Shown one piece after another: positions 29,621 to 38,252 of a stretch of 64,000 nucleotides of DNA. The stretch lies in NCBI GenBank assembly GCA_003215895.1, contig QCJR01000003.1, positions 1 through 64,000 of the forward strand. The letters are read 5' to 3'. The notes beneath the pieces are model-generated. The model was given only the letters and a program-made list of their open reading frames with translations. It made no database searches and was not told where the DNA came from. The stretch's first letter is position 1. The number at the start of each line of letters is the position of its first letter. The translations under genes and the position numbers were made by a program. The DNA is from Prochlorococcus sp. AG-409-D14 (GTDB lineage Bacteria; Cyanobacteriota; Cyanobacteriia; PCC-6307; Cyanobiaceae).

Positions 29621-29720
29621 TTGTAAATCCAAATATACTTAATAATACTAAAAAAATGCTCACAATGAGAAAACATATAAATTGACTCTTGAAATTAATT
29701 TATTCTTAATTTTCAACAAA

Positions 29721-30104
29721 CTATCTAACGTGTCTTGCTCCATCAACTGGATGATAATCCTCTCCAGTAAGTTCCTCGTAAATAATTGCTGGTAATCCAG
29801 TTTCGAACATTGTTTGAAGAGCTTCTTTTAAATAAGGATTCCATCCACCTGTACTCACTTCTCCATGTCGCACAGTCCAATCCCATGTTCCCTGTAAATC
29901 TCTGGGCATTCTCCCTTCTCTATCTCTTCTCGCAACTAAATCAAGAGATTCTACTAACCCAACTTGAATAGGATCTTTTCCATAAGCTGGGGTAAGACTT
30001 AATTCAAGCCTTACTGGATCTTCCTTTAATAATCTGAGACGAAACCTTGGAGGTAACTTCATGTTTTTCAAAACTGCAGCGACTATGCGGGTTCTTTGTT
30101 CCAA
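29721..30104 (-). CDS. Conserved hypothetical protein
   Basis: Intact 127-aa ORF in syntenic-looking context; no family recognised. Confidence 0.7.
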   Translation of the reverse strand: MEQRTRIVAAVLKNMKLPPRFRLRLLKEDPVRLELSLTPAYGKDPIQVGLVESLDLVARRDREGRMPRDLQGTWDWTVRHGEVSTGGWNPYLKEALQTMFETGLPAIIYEELTGEDYHPVDGARHVR

Positions 30105-30158
30105 AATTAAAACCTCTGTGAGAACTATTTAATGTCAAACCAAAAAATCTAATGAAAA

Positions 30159-30443
30159 TTATTCAGAAGGCTTTTCAAATGATTGTGGATGATCAGTGTC
30201 CTTTGAAAAACGAACTGTGAGCAAATCTTCATCAGTAATGCAGCCATCCTTATTTAAAAGCTCAGGATGAACAGTGACCAATCCTGTTCGATCGTCGCTT
30301 TTTTTCTTAGAAAATGAATTTTGAGTCTTAAATGATGCTTGACCTGAAAAAAAACCATTCAGCATTATTCTTGCAGCCAAAATCAACAAAATAAACACTG
30401 AAAGGCCATACAAAACAGGTAAAAAATTGCTCAACATATGCAA
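30159..30443 (-). CDS. DUF2973-like membrane protein
   Basis: N-terminal TM plus TGLVTVHPELLNKDGCITDEDLLTVRF. Confidence 0.75.
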   Translation of the reverse strand: MHMLSNFLPVLYGLSVFILLILAARIMLNGFFSGQASFKTQNSFSKKKSDDRTGLVTVHPELLNKDGCITDEDLLTVRFSKDTDHPQSFEKPSE

Positions 30444-30665
30444 AATGATAAATCAAAAACTGAATGCATCAATCAGATAAATTTTGAAGTCGCTCTAGTT
30501 TAATCATCAAGAACATAGTAAATCAGAGAAATATTCTAAAGGAAAGAAAGTTCAAAGAATAGTTATTTAGTAAAAATCTACGGTAATTCAATTATTAGGT
30601 CTTTGGATTCCTGAATTAGCTATGATTGTTTTCGATAATAACAACTAATCCCTTCCAGTAGATCC

Positions 30666-31844
30666 ATGCATGGATTAGATACAAAGAGACTATTAATAGG
30701 ATCCCTAAAATTACGTCAGCAAAAATATTTGAAAATTTTTATTTTAGTTTTTCTTATTTTCTTTAATTTCCGATATGAAGCTCCGCTTCATTCTAGTGAA
30801 GCTTTATTATCAACTACACCAAATCTAAGTAAACAATCTTTCGTATCAAAAGCATTAGAAATAAGTGGTGATGCGGTGGTCACCATTGAAACAGAGCGTA
30901 AGGTTTTATCTTCAAGTGAAGGCGGGTTTCCTCCTGGGATCTTGAACGATCCATATTTTGAACGATTCTTTGGTTTAAGAGGGCTCAGAGTGCCAAGAAC
31001 TCGAATTGAAAAAGGGCAAGGTAGTGGAGTAATTTTTTCTAAAGAAGGACTAGTCTTAACCAATGCTCATGTAGTAGAAAAAACTGATCAACTCATAGTG
31101 GGTTTATCAGATGGAAGAAGAGTACTGGGAAGTGTTGTTGGAGAAGATGCTTTGACGGATCTTGCAGTTATTAAACTTAAATCAAAAGGTCCTTGGCCCA
31201 TCGCTAAATTAGGTGACTCCGATAATTTAAAAGTTGGTGACTGGTCAATTGCAGTTGGAAATCCTTTTGGACTCGAAAATACAGTTACTCTTGGAATTAT
31301 TAGCAATCTCAACAGAGATGTTGCTCAGCTAGGCATATCCGATAAAAGAATAGATCTTATTCAAACTGATGCAGCAATTAATCCAGGTAATTCTGGGGGA
31401 CCATTGTTAAATGCCGTTGGAGAAGTGATTGGTATTAATACTCTTGTTCGCTCAGGGCCAGGTGCAGGGCTAGGTTTTGCAATACCAATAAATAGAGCTA
31501 GAAAAATCGCACAAGATATTATCACTACTGGCAGAGCTAAACACCCCGTGATCGGAGTTACACTTGCAAGCAATATTAAACAAAAAAATAATTTTCTTTC
31601 TCAGACAGAAAATGGAGCAATTATTAAATATTTGATGCCAAACGGTCCTGCCGAAAAAGGTGGGTTAAAAGTTAATGATCTAATAATCTCAATCAATAAG
31701 GAAAAAATTTCAACCCCATCAGATGTAGTACAAAAAATCAATCAGAATAACCTCCAATCGGCTTTAGAAATTATAATACTTAGAGAAAATATAAAGTTAT
31801 TAAAAATTATCAAACCAATTGATATTTATGATCTGCCGCTATAA
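30666..31844 (+). CDS. HtrA/Deg-type trypsin-like serine protease with PDZ domain
   Basis: GQGSGVIFSKEGLVLTNAHVV, DALTDLAVIKL, QTDAAINPGNSGGPLLN, PDZ ENGAIIKYLMPNGPAEKGGLKVNDLIISIN. Confidence 0.95.
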   Translation: MHGLDTKRLLIGSLKLRQQKYLKIFILVFLIFFNFRYEAPLHSSEALLSTTPNLSKQSFVSKALEISGDAVVTIETERKVLSSSEGGFPPGILNDPYFERFFGLRGLRVPRTRIEKGQGSGVIFSKEGLVLTNAHVVEKTDQLIVGLSDGRRVLGSVVGEDALTDLAVIKLKSKGPWPIAKLGDSDNLKVGDWSIAVGNPFGLENTVTLGIISNLNRDVAQLGISDKRIDLIQTDAAINPGNSGGPLLNAVGEVIGINTLVRSGPGAGLGFAIPINRARKIAQDIITTGRAKHPVIGVTLASNIKQKNNFLSQTENGAIIKYLMPNGPAEKGGLKVNDLIISINKEKISTPSDVVQKINQNNLQSALEIIILRENIKLLKIIKPIDIYDLPL

Positions 31845-31869
31845 ATTAAAAAACAATTTTCTATAATTA

Positions 31870-33588
31870 TTATTTTTTATTTAATTTTTTCTTCTTCCGC
31901 TGTTTTTCTCGATTAGCCAACCTCTTTCTTTCTCTTTCAGCCAATTGAATTTCTTTTTCTTTTTTTTCTTCTTCTTCCTTTTTTTTCTCTGTATAATATT
32001 TGTAATCACCTTGATATTTAATTAATTGACCATCTTTTAATTCAACAATTTTATTTGCGACTTTTGAAATAAAGTATCTATCATGAGAAACTATTAATGC
32101 AGTGCCATTATAATTAAATAATGCCTGCTCTAGCATTTCCTTTGAAGGTATATCTAAATGGTTTGTCGGTTCATCGAGAATAAGCAAGTTGGATGGCTTA
32201 ATAATCATTAAAGCCAAAGCAAGTCTAGCTTTCTCTCCTCCACTTATCTGACTGACCTGCTTAAAAACTGAATCATTAGTTAAACCAAAGTTACCTAATA
32301 GAGATCGGACTTCTGTTTGGGTCCAATTTGGTACAGATTGAGAAATTGTCTCTATTACGGTTTTTTCTAATGCTAAGGCTTCTGCCTGATTTTGTTCAAA
32401 GTAACTAGGAATAATATTATATTTACCTATCATAATAGATCCTTCATCAGGTTCTTCTAAACCCATAATTAGTCGCAGCAAAGTAGATTTCCCAGAACCA
32501 TTAGGTCCTAAAAATGCGATTCTTTCGCCTGGTTCAATCTCCAAAAAGGCTCCTAGAAATAAAATATTTTCTTCATAGCTATGCGTTAAATCCTTAATGC
32601 TTAGTATATCCTTACCAGACCTAGGTGCATCCATAAATTTAAAAGTAGGACCTTTAAGAGTATTCTCCGGAGCTTCTATTTTTTCAACTTTATCTAATAA
32701 CTTCTCTCTGCTTTTAGCTTGTGTACTTCGCGTAGCACTTGCTCGAAATCTATCTATATAAGCCTTTTGAACTTGCATATCTTTCTGTTGTTTCTCATAT
32801 GCAACTCTTGTTGATTCCAATTCAAAATCTCTCTGTTTGATATAGGATGTATAATTTCCAAGATAACTTTTAGATTGACCACGTTCTGTATTAACAATTC
32901 TTGTACATATTTTATCTAGAAAAGATCTATCATGGCTAACAATTACCATGGAAACTTTCTGATTAAGTAAATAGTTTTCTAGCCATTCTATAGTTTCTAA
33001 ATCTAAATGGTTAGTTGGTTCATCCAATAACAATAAATCTGGACTTTGCAAGAGAATTTTCCCTAAGGCTATTCTCATCTGCCAACCACCAGAAAAGTCT
33101 CCAACTAATCTGTCTCCATCATTTTGGTTAAAACCAATAGTGGGTAATAACTTTTCAACTTTTGACTCTAAATCGTATCCATTTATTGATTCAAATTTGC
33201 CTTGAGTAACACTTAATTCCTTAATTAATGAATCCAGATAATCTAAATCTCTAGAGGCTAATTCAGATTCCATATTTTCTTGAATTAATTTTTGACTTTT
33301 AAGTAAGTCGGATGCTTCTTTAAATGCCTCAAACAACTCTTCTCTGACAGTTCTTGAAAGATCAACATCAAATTCCTGTTTTAAATATGCAATAGCTGGA
33401 TCCCCTTCAATAATCAAAGATCCATCCGTTGCCTCTTCTAATCCAGCAATAATTTTTAATTGTGTTGATTTTCCTGCTCCATTCACTCCAACCAGACCAA
33501 TTCTCTCTCCGTTCCTTATTTCCCAACTGACATCTTTTAAGACTTCACCAGTAGGATAGATCTTACTAATCTTTTCAAGTCGCAACAC
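31870..33588 (-). CDS. ABC-F family ATPase
   Basis: Two NBDs (GVNGAGKST, GPNGSGKST), two LLLLDEPTNHLD/LLILDEPTNHLD, inter-domain linker, no TM; Lys/Glu-rich C-tail. Confidence 0.94.
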   Translation of the reverse strand: MLRLEKISKIYPTGEVLKDVSWEIRNGERIGLVGVNGAGKSTQLKIIAGLEEATDGSLIIEGDPAIAYLKQEFDVDLSRTVREELFEAFKEASDLLKSQKLIQENMESELASRDLDYLDSLIKELSVTQGKFESINGYDLESKVEKLLPTIGFNQNDGDRLVGDFSGGWQMRIALGKILLQSPDLLLLDEPTNHLDLETIEWLENYLLNQKVSMVIVSHDRSFLDKICTRIVNTERGQSKSYLGNYTSYIKQRDFELESTRVAYEKQQKDMQVQKAYIDRFRASATRSTQAKSREKLLDKVEKIEAPENTLKGPTFKFMDAPRSGKDILSIKDLTHSYEENILFLGAFLEIEPGERIAFLGPNGSGKSTLLRLIMGLEEPDEGSIMIGKYNIIPSYFEQNQAEALALEKTVIETISQSVPNWTQTEVRSLLGNFGLTNDSVFKQVSQISGGEKARLALALMIIKPSNLLILDEPTNHLDIPSKEMLEQALFNYNGTALIVSHDRYFISKVANKIVELKDGQLIKYQGDYKYYTEKKKEEEEKKEKEIQLAERERKRLANREKQRKKKKLNKK

Positions 33589-33673
33589 TACAATAAAACC
33601 TCAAGTGAATTGCCTTCGATCATTTAGCTTTAAAAGATGTCAACTGATTTAAATTACATTACTTAAGTAAACG

Positions 33674-33838
33674 ATGTTAAGACTAGAACAAATTGCTGCT
33701 TTAGTACTTGCCGCAGCTCTTGCAATTCCAAGTTATTGGTTCTTTTGGACGATGGCAGGTGGAGGGGGCTACGACAGGAGAGGAATTAAAGAAAATGGTC
33801 AAGAAGCATTAAAAATCCCCTCTTCATTCAAAAATTAA
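33674..33838 (+). CDS. Small hypothetical membrane protein (54 aa)
   Basis: MLRLEQIAALVLAAALAIPSYWFFWTMAGGGGYDRRGIKENGQEALKIPSSFKN; single TM. Not in the supplied ORF track. Confidence 0.65.
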   Translation: MLRLEQIAALVLAAALAIPSYWFFWTMAGGGGYDRRGIKENGQEALKIPSSFKN

Positions 33839-34069
33839 TCACAAACCACCTCTAGCCTTCATTAGCCATTGCTTAGTATCTAAATCATCAATATTAGACA
33901 AATATTGTTTCACCTCTTCAGACGTAACAGGCAAATTCATTTCAATCCCAAATGCACATATTGATTGCATCGCACCTTTTGGATTTTGTAGTGCTTGTCG
34001 AAAAAGATCTTGTTTTTTCTTAGGATCTGCATTTATCAGCTTATAAAGCTCTTCAGCATTTCCACTCAT
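33839..34069 (-). CDS. Nif11-leader-like protein ending in ARGGL
   Basis: MSGNAEELYKLINADPKKKQDLFRQALQNPKGAMQSICAFGIEMNLPVTSEEVKQYLSNIDDLDTKQWLMKARGGL. Confidence 0.65.
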   Translation of the reverse strand: MSGNAEELYKLINADPKKKQDLFRQALQNPKGAMQSICAFGIEMNLPVTSEEVKQYLSNIDDLDTKQWLMKARGGL

Positions 34070-34102
34070 GAGAAAAACATTGACTAATTAAAGAATATTC
34101 AA

Positions 34103-34459
34103 TTATGCAGCTTTTGTCTCGAAATCGGTAGATTCATTGCACATATCTAAATCACTTTCCTTTAAACCCAAAGCAGAGGCATCCTTCATGCTTCTAGCAT
34201 CCATACACAGGACTTTACGCAGTTGAGCGAAGTTTGCCGCATGAGAAGATCTTCCTTCTTTGCTAGCCCCATATTCCGCTCTTTGCAAAACATGGTGCAA
34301 ATGAGTCAATAAATAAGAACTCACTACAGCAGAAATCAGAACATCTCCATTCTTGCCATTACTTCGACTCTTCCTTCTTTGTCGTTTTATAGTTCCTCTC
34401 TCTGCAACAACATTTGCAGAAAGAGGTTTAGATGTTTTCGGAAGGGATGGCTTGGACAT
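34103..34459 (-). CDS. Hypothetical protein with basic N-terminus
   Basis: Intact 118-aa ORF; TIKRQRRKSRSNGK basic segment; no family recognised. Confidence 0.7.
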   Translation of the reverse strand: MSKPSLPKTSKPLSANVVAERGTIKRQRRKSRSNGKNGDVLISAVVSSYLLTHLHHVLQRAEYGASKEGRSSHAANFAQLRKVLCMDARSMKDASALGLKESDLDMCNESTDFETKAA

Positions 34460-34533
34460 GAAATACTCCTTTTAAATCAAAAATTCAAACAAAGGGTGGA
34501 TAAGGCAAAACTAGCCAGCTTGGTAAGCATCAT

Positions 34534-34586
34534 ACACAAGGATACTACCCTTGCGTAACAGTGTACACTATTTACTACTTGGTAGT
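34534..34586. promoter_or_regulatory. Cluster of inverted repeats in a divergent promoter region
   Basis: ACACAAGG(34534)/CCTTGCGT(34549), palindrome GTGTACAC (34561-34568), ACTAC-TTG-GTAGT (34574-34586). Confidence 0.5.
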
Positions 34587-34597
34587 TCTTTGTCCGC

Positions 34598-34900
34598 ATG
34601 GCTACTCGTCAAAACTCATCTAACGGGAAGCAAAAGTCACCTCGGATCCAAGTTGTCCTACCAGAAGATTTATGTGAAAGATTGTCAGAATTAGCGGAAA
34701 CAGAATCTAGAACTGTGAGCAATATGGCCAAAGTTTTAATTCAAGAAGGAATTAAAAATCACGAATTAAAAGAAAGTTCAACATCTAAAGAATTAGAAAC
34801 AAAAACAACTAAAACACAAAATTTCATCAATGCTTTAGAAAAGCAAAAAACACAAAGATTAAAAGGTATTCCAAAAAGATTAAAGTTTAGAAGAAATTAA
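34598..34900 (+). CDS. Ribbon-helix-helix (CopG/Arc-like) protein
   Basis: SPRIQVVLPEDLCERLSELAETESRTVSNMAKVLIQEGI. Confidence 0.8.
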   Translation: MATRQNSSNGKQKSPRIQVVLPEDLCERLSELAETESRTVSNMAKVLIQEGIKNHELKESSTSKELETKTTKTQNFINALEKQKTQRLKGIPKRLKFRRN

Positions 34901-34906
34901 TTAATA

Positions 34907-36043
34907 TCAAGGATCAACTCTTACTCCATACAAAATAGATTTATTAGCTCCTGTAATGTACTTCGGATTAACTTTTCTTCCTAAAAAATTCCACCAAGAT
35001 AAAGTTGCAAAAACAAGAGCCTCTCTAAATTGTGATGGAATACCAATTTCATTTATTTGACGCACATGAACACCAGAACATTGTTTCTGAAGTTGTTGCA
35101 TCAAAAATAAATTCTTAGTTCCACCTCCAGCAACCAAAAGCTCAATTAAACGTATATTTTTAAGCCTAAAAAGATTCTCTAAATCTTGAGAGACTATTGA
35201 TGCTGTAAATGTACTTAATGTTGATAGTAAATCTTCTTTTGATATTGCACCCAATTCCTTTTTCCTTTTTTGTAAATCTTGAGAACCAAATTGTTCTCTA
35301 CCTGTGGATCGAGGAGGTTCTAGGTGAAAAAAAGGATCCCTCAACCACTTTTCAATGATTCCCAAATTAGGAGTCCCACGAGAAGCTAATGATCCATTCT
35401 GATCAAAAGTTAAAGATGAATTAGTACTTTCTTTAATGGCTAAATCAATTAAAGAGTTAGCTGGCCCACAATCCCAACCTAAGCATTCAGAAGTTTTATC
35501 AATTCCTGTTTTAGGTGGAATAATTGTAAGATTAGCTATGCCACCAAGGTTTAGGACCCCTCTCCATCCATATAACCTTCCGACTAAGGCTTCATCAACT
35601 AAGGCGACCAAAGGAGCACCATGTCCACCTGAAGCAATATCCTTTGATCTAAAATCATAGATAACAATTTGATCTAAAATATTTGCAAGCAACGGTCCTA
35701 AAAGAATTTGAAGACTTCCTCCTCTTTTTGATTTTTTTGCACTTCTATGAAATAAGGTTTGGCCGTGACATCCGACAACTTCTGCAGTTGAATCAGGATC
35801 ACATATTCTTGCAACAAAAGCATTTAGTTCAGTAATTTCCTCAGCTAACTCAAGCCAATCTTTACTATTAATTTTTAATCCTTGACCAACTTGTATTATT
35901 TTTTCTCTAGTTGATGAAGGATATTCATGGGAAACAGTATTTAATATCTTCCATTTTGGCTTTGAAGGATCACCTTTAAATTCAACTAAAACTGCATCTA
36001 TTCCATCAGCACTAGTACCGCTCATTAAACCCAATACACGCAT
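34907..36043 (-). CDS. anmK: Anhydro-N-acetylmuramic acid kinase
   Basis: [54 protein letters not shown]. Confidence 0.95.
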   Translation of the reverse strand: MRVLGLMSGTSADGIDAVLVEFKGDPSKPKWKILNTVSHEYPSSTREKIIQVGQGLKINSKDWLELAEEITELNAFVARICDPDSTAEVVGCHGQTLFHRSAKKSKRGGSLQILLGPLLANILDQIVIYDFRSKDIASGGHGAPLVALVDEALVGRLYGWRGVLNLGGIANLTIIPPKTGIDKTSECLGWDCGPANSLIDLAIKESTNSSLTFDQNGSLASRGTPNLGIIEKWLRDPFFHLEPPRSTGREQFGSQDLQKRKKELGAISKEDLLSTLSTFTASIVSQDLENLFRLKNIRLIELLVAGGGTKNLFLMQQLQKQCSGVHVRQINEIGIPSQFREALVFATLSWWNFLGRKVNPKYITGANKSILYGVRVDP

Positions 36044-36046
36044 AGA

Positions 36047-36751
36047 TTAAGTTTGGGGCAGCTTTTGAAGATCTTCCATTGAACCCATAACTACAAGAAC
36101 ATGATCTTTTTCCAAAATATATTTTGCTGGAGGATTGACCGTTAGTAGTTGAGCAGGACCAGCCGCTAAAACATTCACAAAATAATTTTTTCTAAGATTC
36201 AAATCTCGCAAGGAACGACCTACAAAAACCTCCGGCACCTTAATTTCATCGATACCGGTTTTATCATCGAGTTCTAATCTTTCGATCAAATTAGGTCTAA
36301 CCAATTCCAAGCCCAATCTTTCTCCTTGCATTCTTGAAGGGAATACAACACGATCAGCACCAACTCTTTTCAGCATTTTTTCATGCAGATCACTGGTCGC
36401 TCTCGCAATAACCTGCTTCACTAAACTTCCTTCTGTGTCTTTTGCAATCAGAGTTGTCGTAATACTTGCTTCAATTGGCTCACTAATACCTACTACTACA
36501 GTTCCCATTTCAAGAACACCTGCCTCTTTCATAGATTCTTCATCCGTTGAGTCAACTACTCTCGCTTCAATTGTTGGCTCTAGTTGACGTAATTCCTCAA
36601 TTGCCTTCTCTGAGAAATCAACAGCCAAAACATCAGCACCATTTCTCATTAACTCTCTACAAACCGCACTTCCAAAACGACCAATTCCAACTACTGCAAA
36701 ACCAAGTTTCTGGTTTGCTTTTATAGGAGACCATTGCCACCAATCACTCAT
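36047..36751 (-). CDS. TrkA/KtrA-type potassium channel RCK regulator
   Basis: KLGFAVVGIGRFGSAVCRELMRNGADVLAVDFSE; TrkA_N and TrkA_C. Confidence 0.92.
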   Translation of the reverse strand: MSDWWQWSPIKANQKLGFAVVGIGRFGSAVCRELMRNGADVLAVDFSEKAIEELRQLEPTIEARVVDSTDEESMKEAGVLEMGTVVVGISEPIEASITTTLIAKDTEGSLVKQVIARATSDLHEKMLKRVGADRVVFPSRMQGERLGLELVRPNLIERLELDDKTGIDEIKVPEVFVGRSLRDLNLRKNYFVNVLAAGPAQLLTVNPPAKYILEKDHVLVVMGSMEDLQKLPQT

Positions 36752-36763
36752 GATTTATCCTCC

Positions 36764-38161
36764 TTAAACATAGAGATCCTCCCTCGGGTAGCCAATTCGA
36801 TTGCGATGTTGAAGTTTGCTTTTATTAAGAGCTTGCCATACAGCGCTCAAGAATAAAAGGATACCCAGTCTGCCAACAAACATCCCAATAATCAGAACTA
36901 ATTGACCTACGTGTCCTAGCTTAGAGGTCACACCAAGATCGAAACCTACAGTTGCAAAAGCAGAAATACAAGTGAAAAGCATTTCTAAAAATGAAAAATT
37001 CTCTCCACTATTTAAACCATTACTCAAACTTAATAATAGAGCCATAATTAATACAAATAAAAATGAACCAACAGTGATACCAACAGCCTTAAGAATTACT
37101 TTGTCAGATATCTGCCTATTCCGAATAATAATTTCATTTTGACCACGTAAGGTTGCTCTTGTAGCAGCCATTAATGCAGCAATAGTTGTCGTCTTAATTC
37201 CACCTCCAGTTCCACCTGGACTTGCACCGATAAACATAAGAAACATTATTAATAAAAGACCAGAGTCAGAGACACTCTCAATTGATATGGGTAAATTCGT
37301 AAAGCCTGCAGTTCGTGCACTAACAGAAGTAAATAGAGCGGTTAAAATACGATCATCAAAATTTATTAACGAAAAGAAACTACCTCTAGCCAATGATTCA
37401 GTAAAAATCAATCCGAAGAATCCCAGAGAAATTAATATGAAAGATGATCTAATGACTAGGCGTGTATGAAGACTTAAATTTCTTAATTTTAAAGATCTAC
37501 GATTAATCCAGATATCATTTGTTACTCTCCATCCAAAACCACCTAATATGATTAAAGTAATTAAAACAAAATTTACTACCGAATTACTTCTATAAGCTTG
37601 TAAACTGTCTGACCATAAACTAAACCCAGCATTATTATAAGCAGAAATACTATGAAAAATTGATGCCCAAATCCTTTCACTTGAGCTAGTTATATTATTG
37701 AAACCAAAAAAATATAAAGTTATAGCACCAAGAAAAATAAGAATAGATGCCGTAATTGCTATTCCCTTAAAGGTTCTTCCCACGCCACCGACTCCAAATT
37801 CATCAAGAGTTTTTCCTCTATCTAGACGTGTTTTTAATTCTGTTCCACTAACAATAAAGCCCTGTAGAAATGTAGTAATAGCCATTAAACCTAGCCCCCC
37901 AGTTAACAACATAATTGCTAAAATGAACTGCCCAAAAAATGTCAAATCTATCCCTATATCAATAATAGATAATCCAGTAACGGTAACAGCAGAAGTTGCC
38001 GTAAATAATGCCTCCCACAAGCCTACATTTGCATTAGAACATAAAGGTGTAGCTAATAATAATGTTCCAAAAGTAATCACAAGTAAACCCGTTACCACTG
38101 TGAATTGTGGAACCGTAAGCCTTCTGTAAGTGTCTTGCCTAATACTCACTTTTCTTGACAA
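36764..38161 (-). CDS. TrkH/KtrB-type potassium transporter
   Basis: LFTATSAVTVTGLSI; SISAYNNAGFSL; SVSARTAGFTNL; GASPGGTGGGIKTTT selectivity-type repeats. Confidence 0.93.
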   Translation of the reverse strand: MSRKVSIRQDTYRRLTVPQFTVVTGLLVITFGTLLLATPLCSNANVGLWEALFTATSAVTVTGLSIIDIGIDLTFFGQFILAIMLLTGGLGLMAITTFLQGFIVSGTELKTRLDRGKTLDEFGVGGVGRTFKGIAITASILIFLGAITLYFFGFNNITSSSERIWASIFHSISAYNNAGFSLWSDSLQAYRSNSVVNFVLITLIILGGFGWRVTNDIWINRRSLKLRNLSLHTRLVIRSSFILISLGFFGLIFTESLARGSFFSLINFDDRILTALFTSVSARTAGFTNLPISIESVSDSGLLLIMFLMFIGASPGGTGGGIKTTTIAALMAATRATLRGQNEIIIRNRQISDKVILKAVGITVGSFLFVLIMALLLSLSNGLNSGENFSFLEMLFTCISAFATVGFDLGVTSKLGHVGQLVLIIGMFVGRLGILLFLSAVWQALNKSKLQHRNRIGYPREDLYV

Positions 38162-38252
38162 TAGATGGAGCCTAATACTGAAAAGATGAAATAACCAAAC
38201 TCAAATGTAAACCTTGAATCTTTTCCTAAATTAATAATCATATCCATCATAT

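Noticed and set aside
31880-32000. AT-rich simple-sequence stretch (cttcttc/ttttttt) as a repeat element
   Set aside because: Explained by the Lys/Glu-rich C-terminal tail (KKKEEEEKKEKE...KKKKLNKK) of the ABC-F protein.
37698-38129. 143-aa plus-strand ORF opposite ktrB
   Set aside because: Shadow of the TrkH/KtrB coding frame; low-complexity KPIKVIP-like composition.
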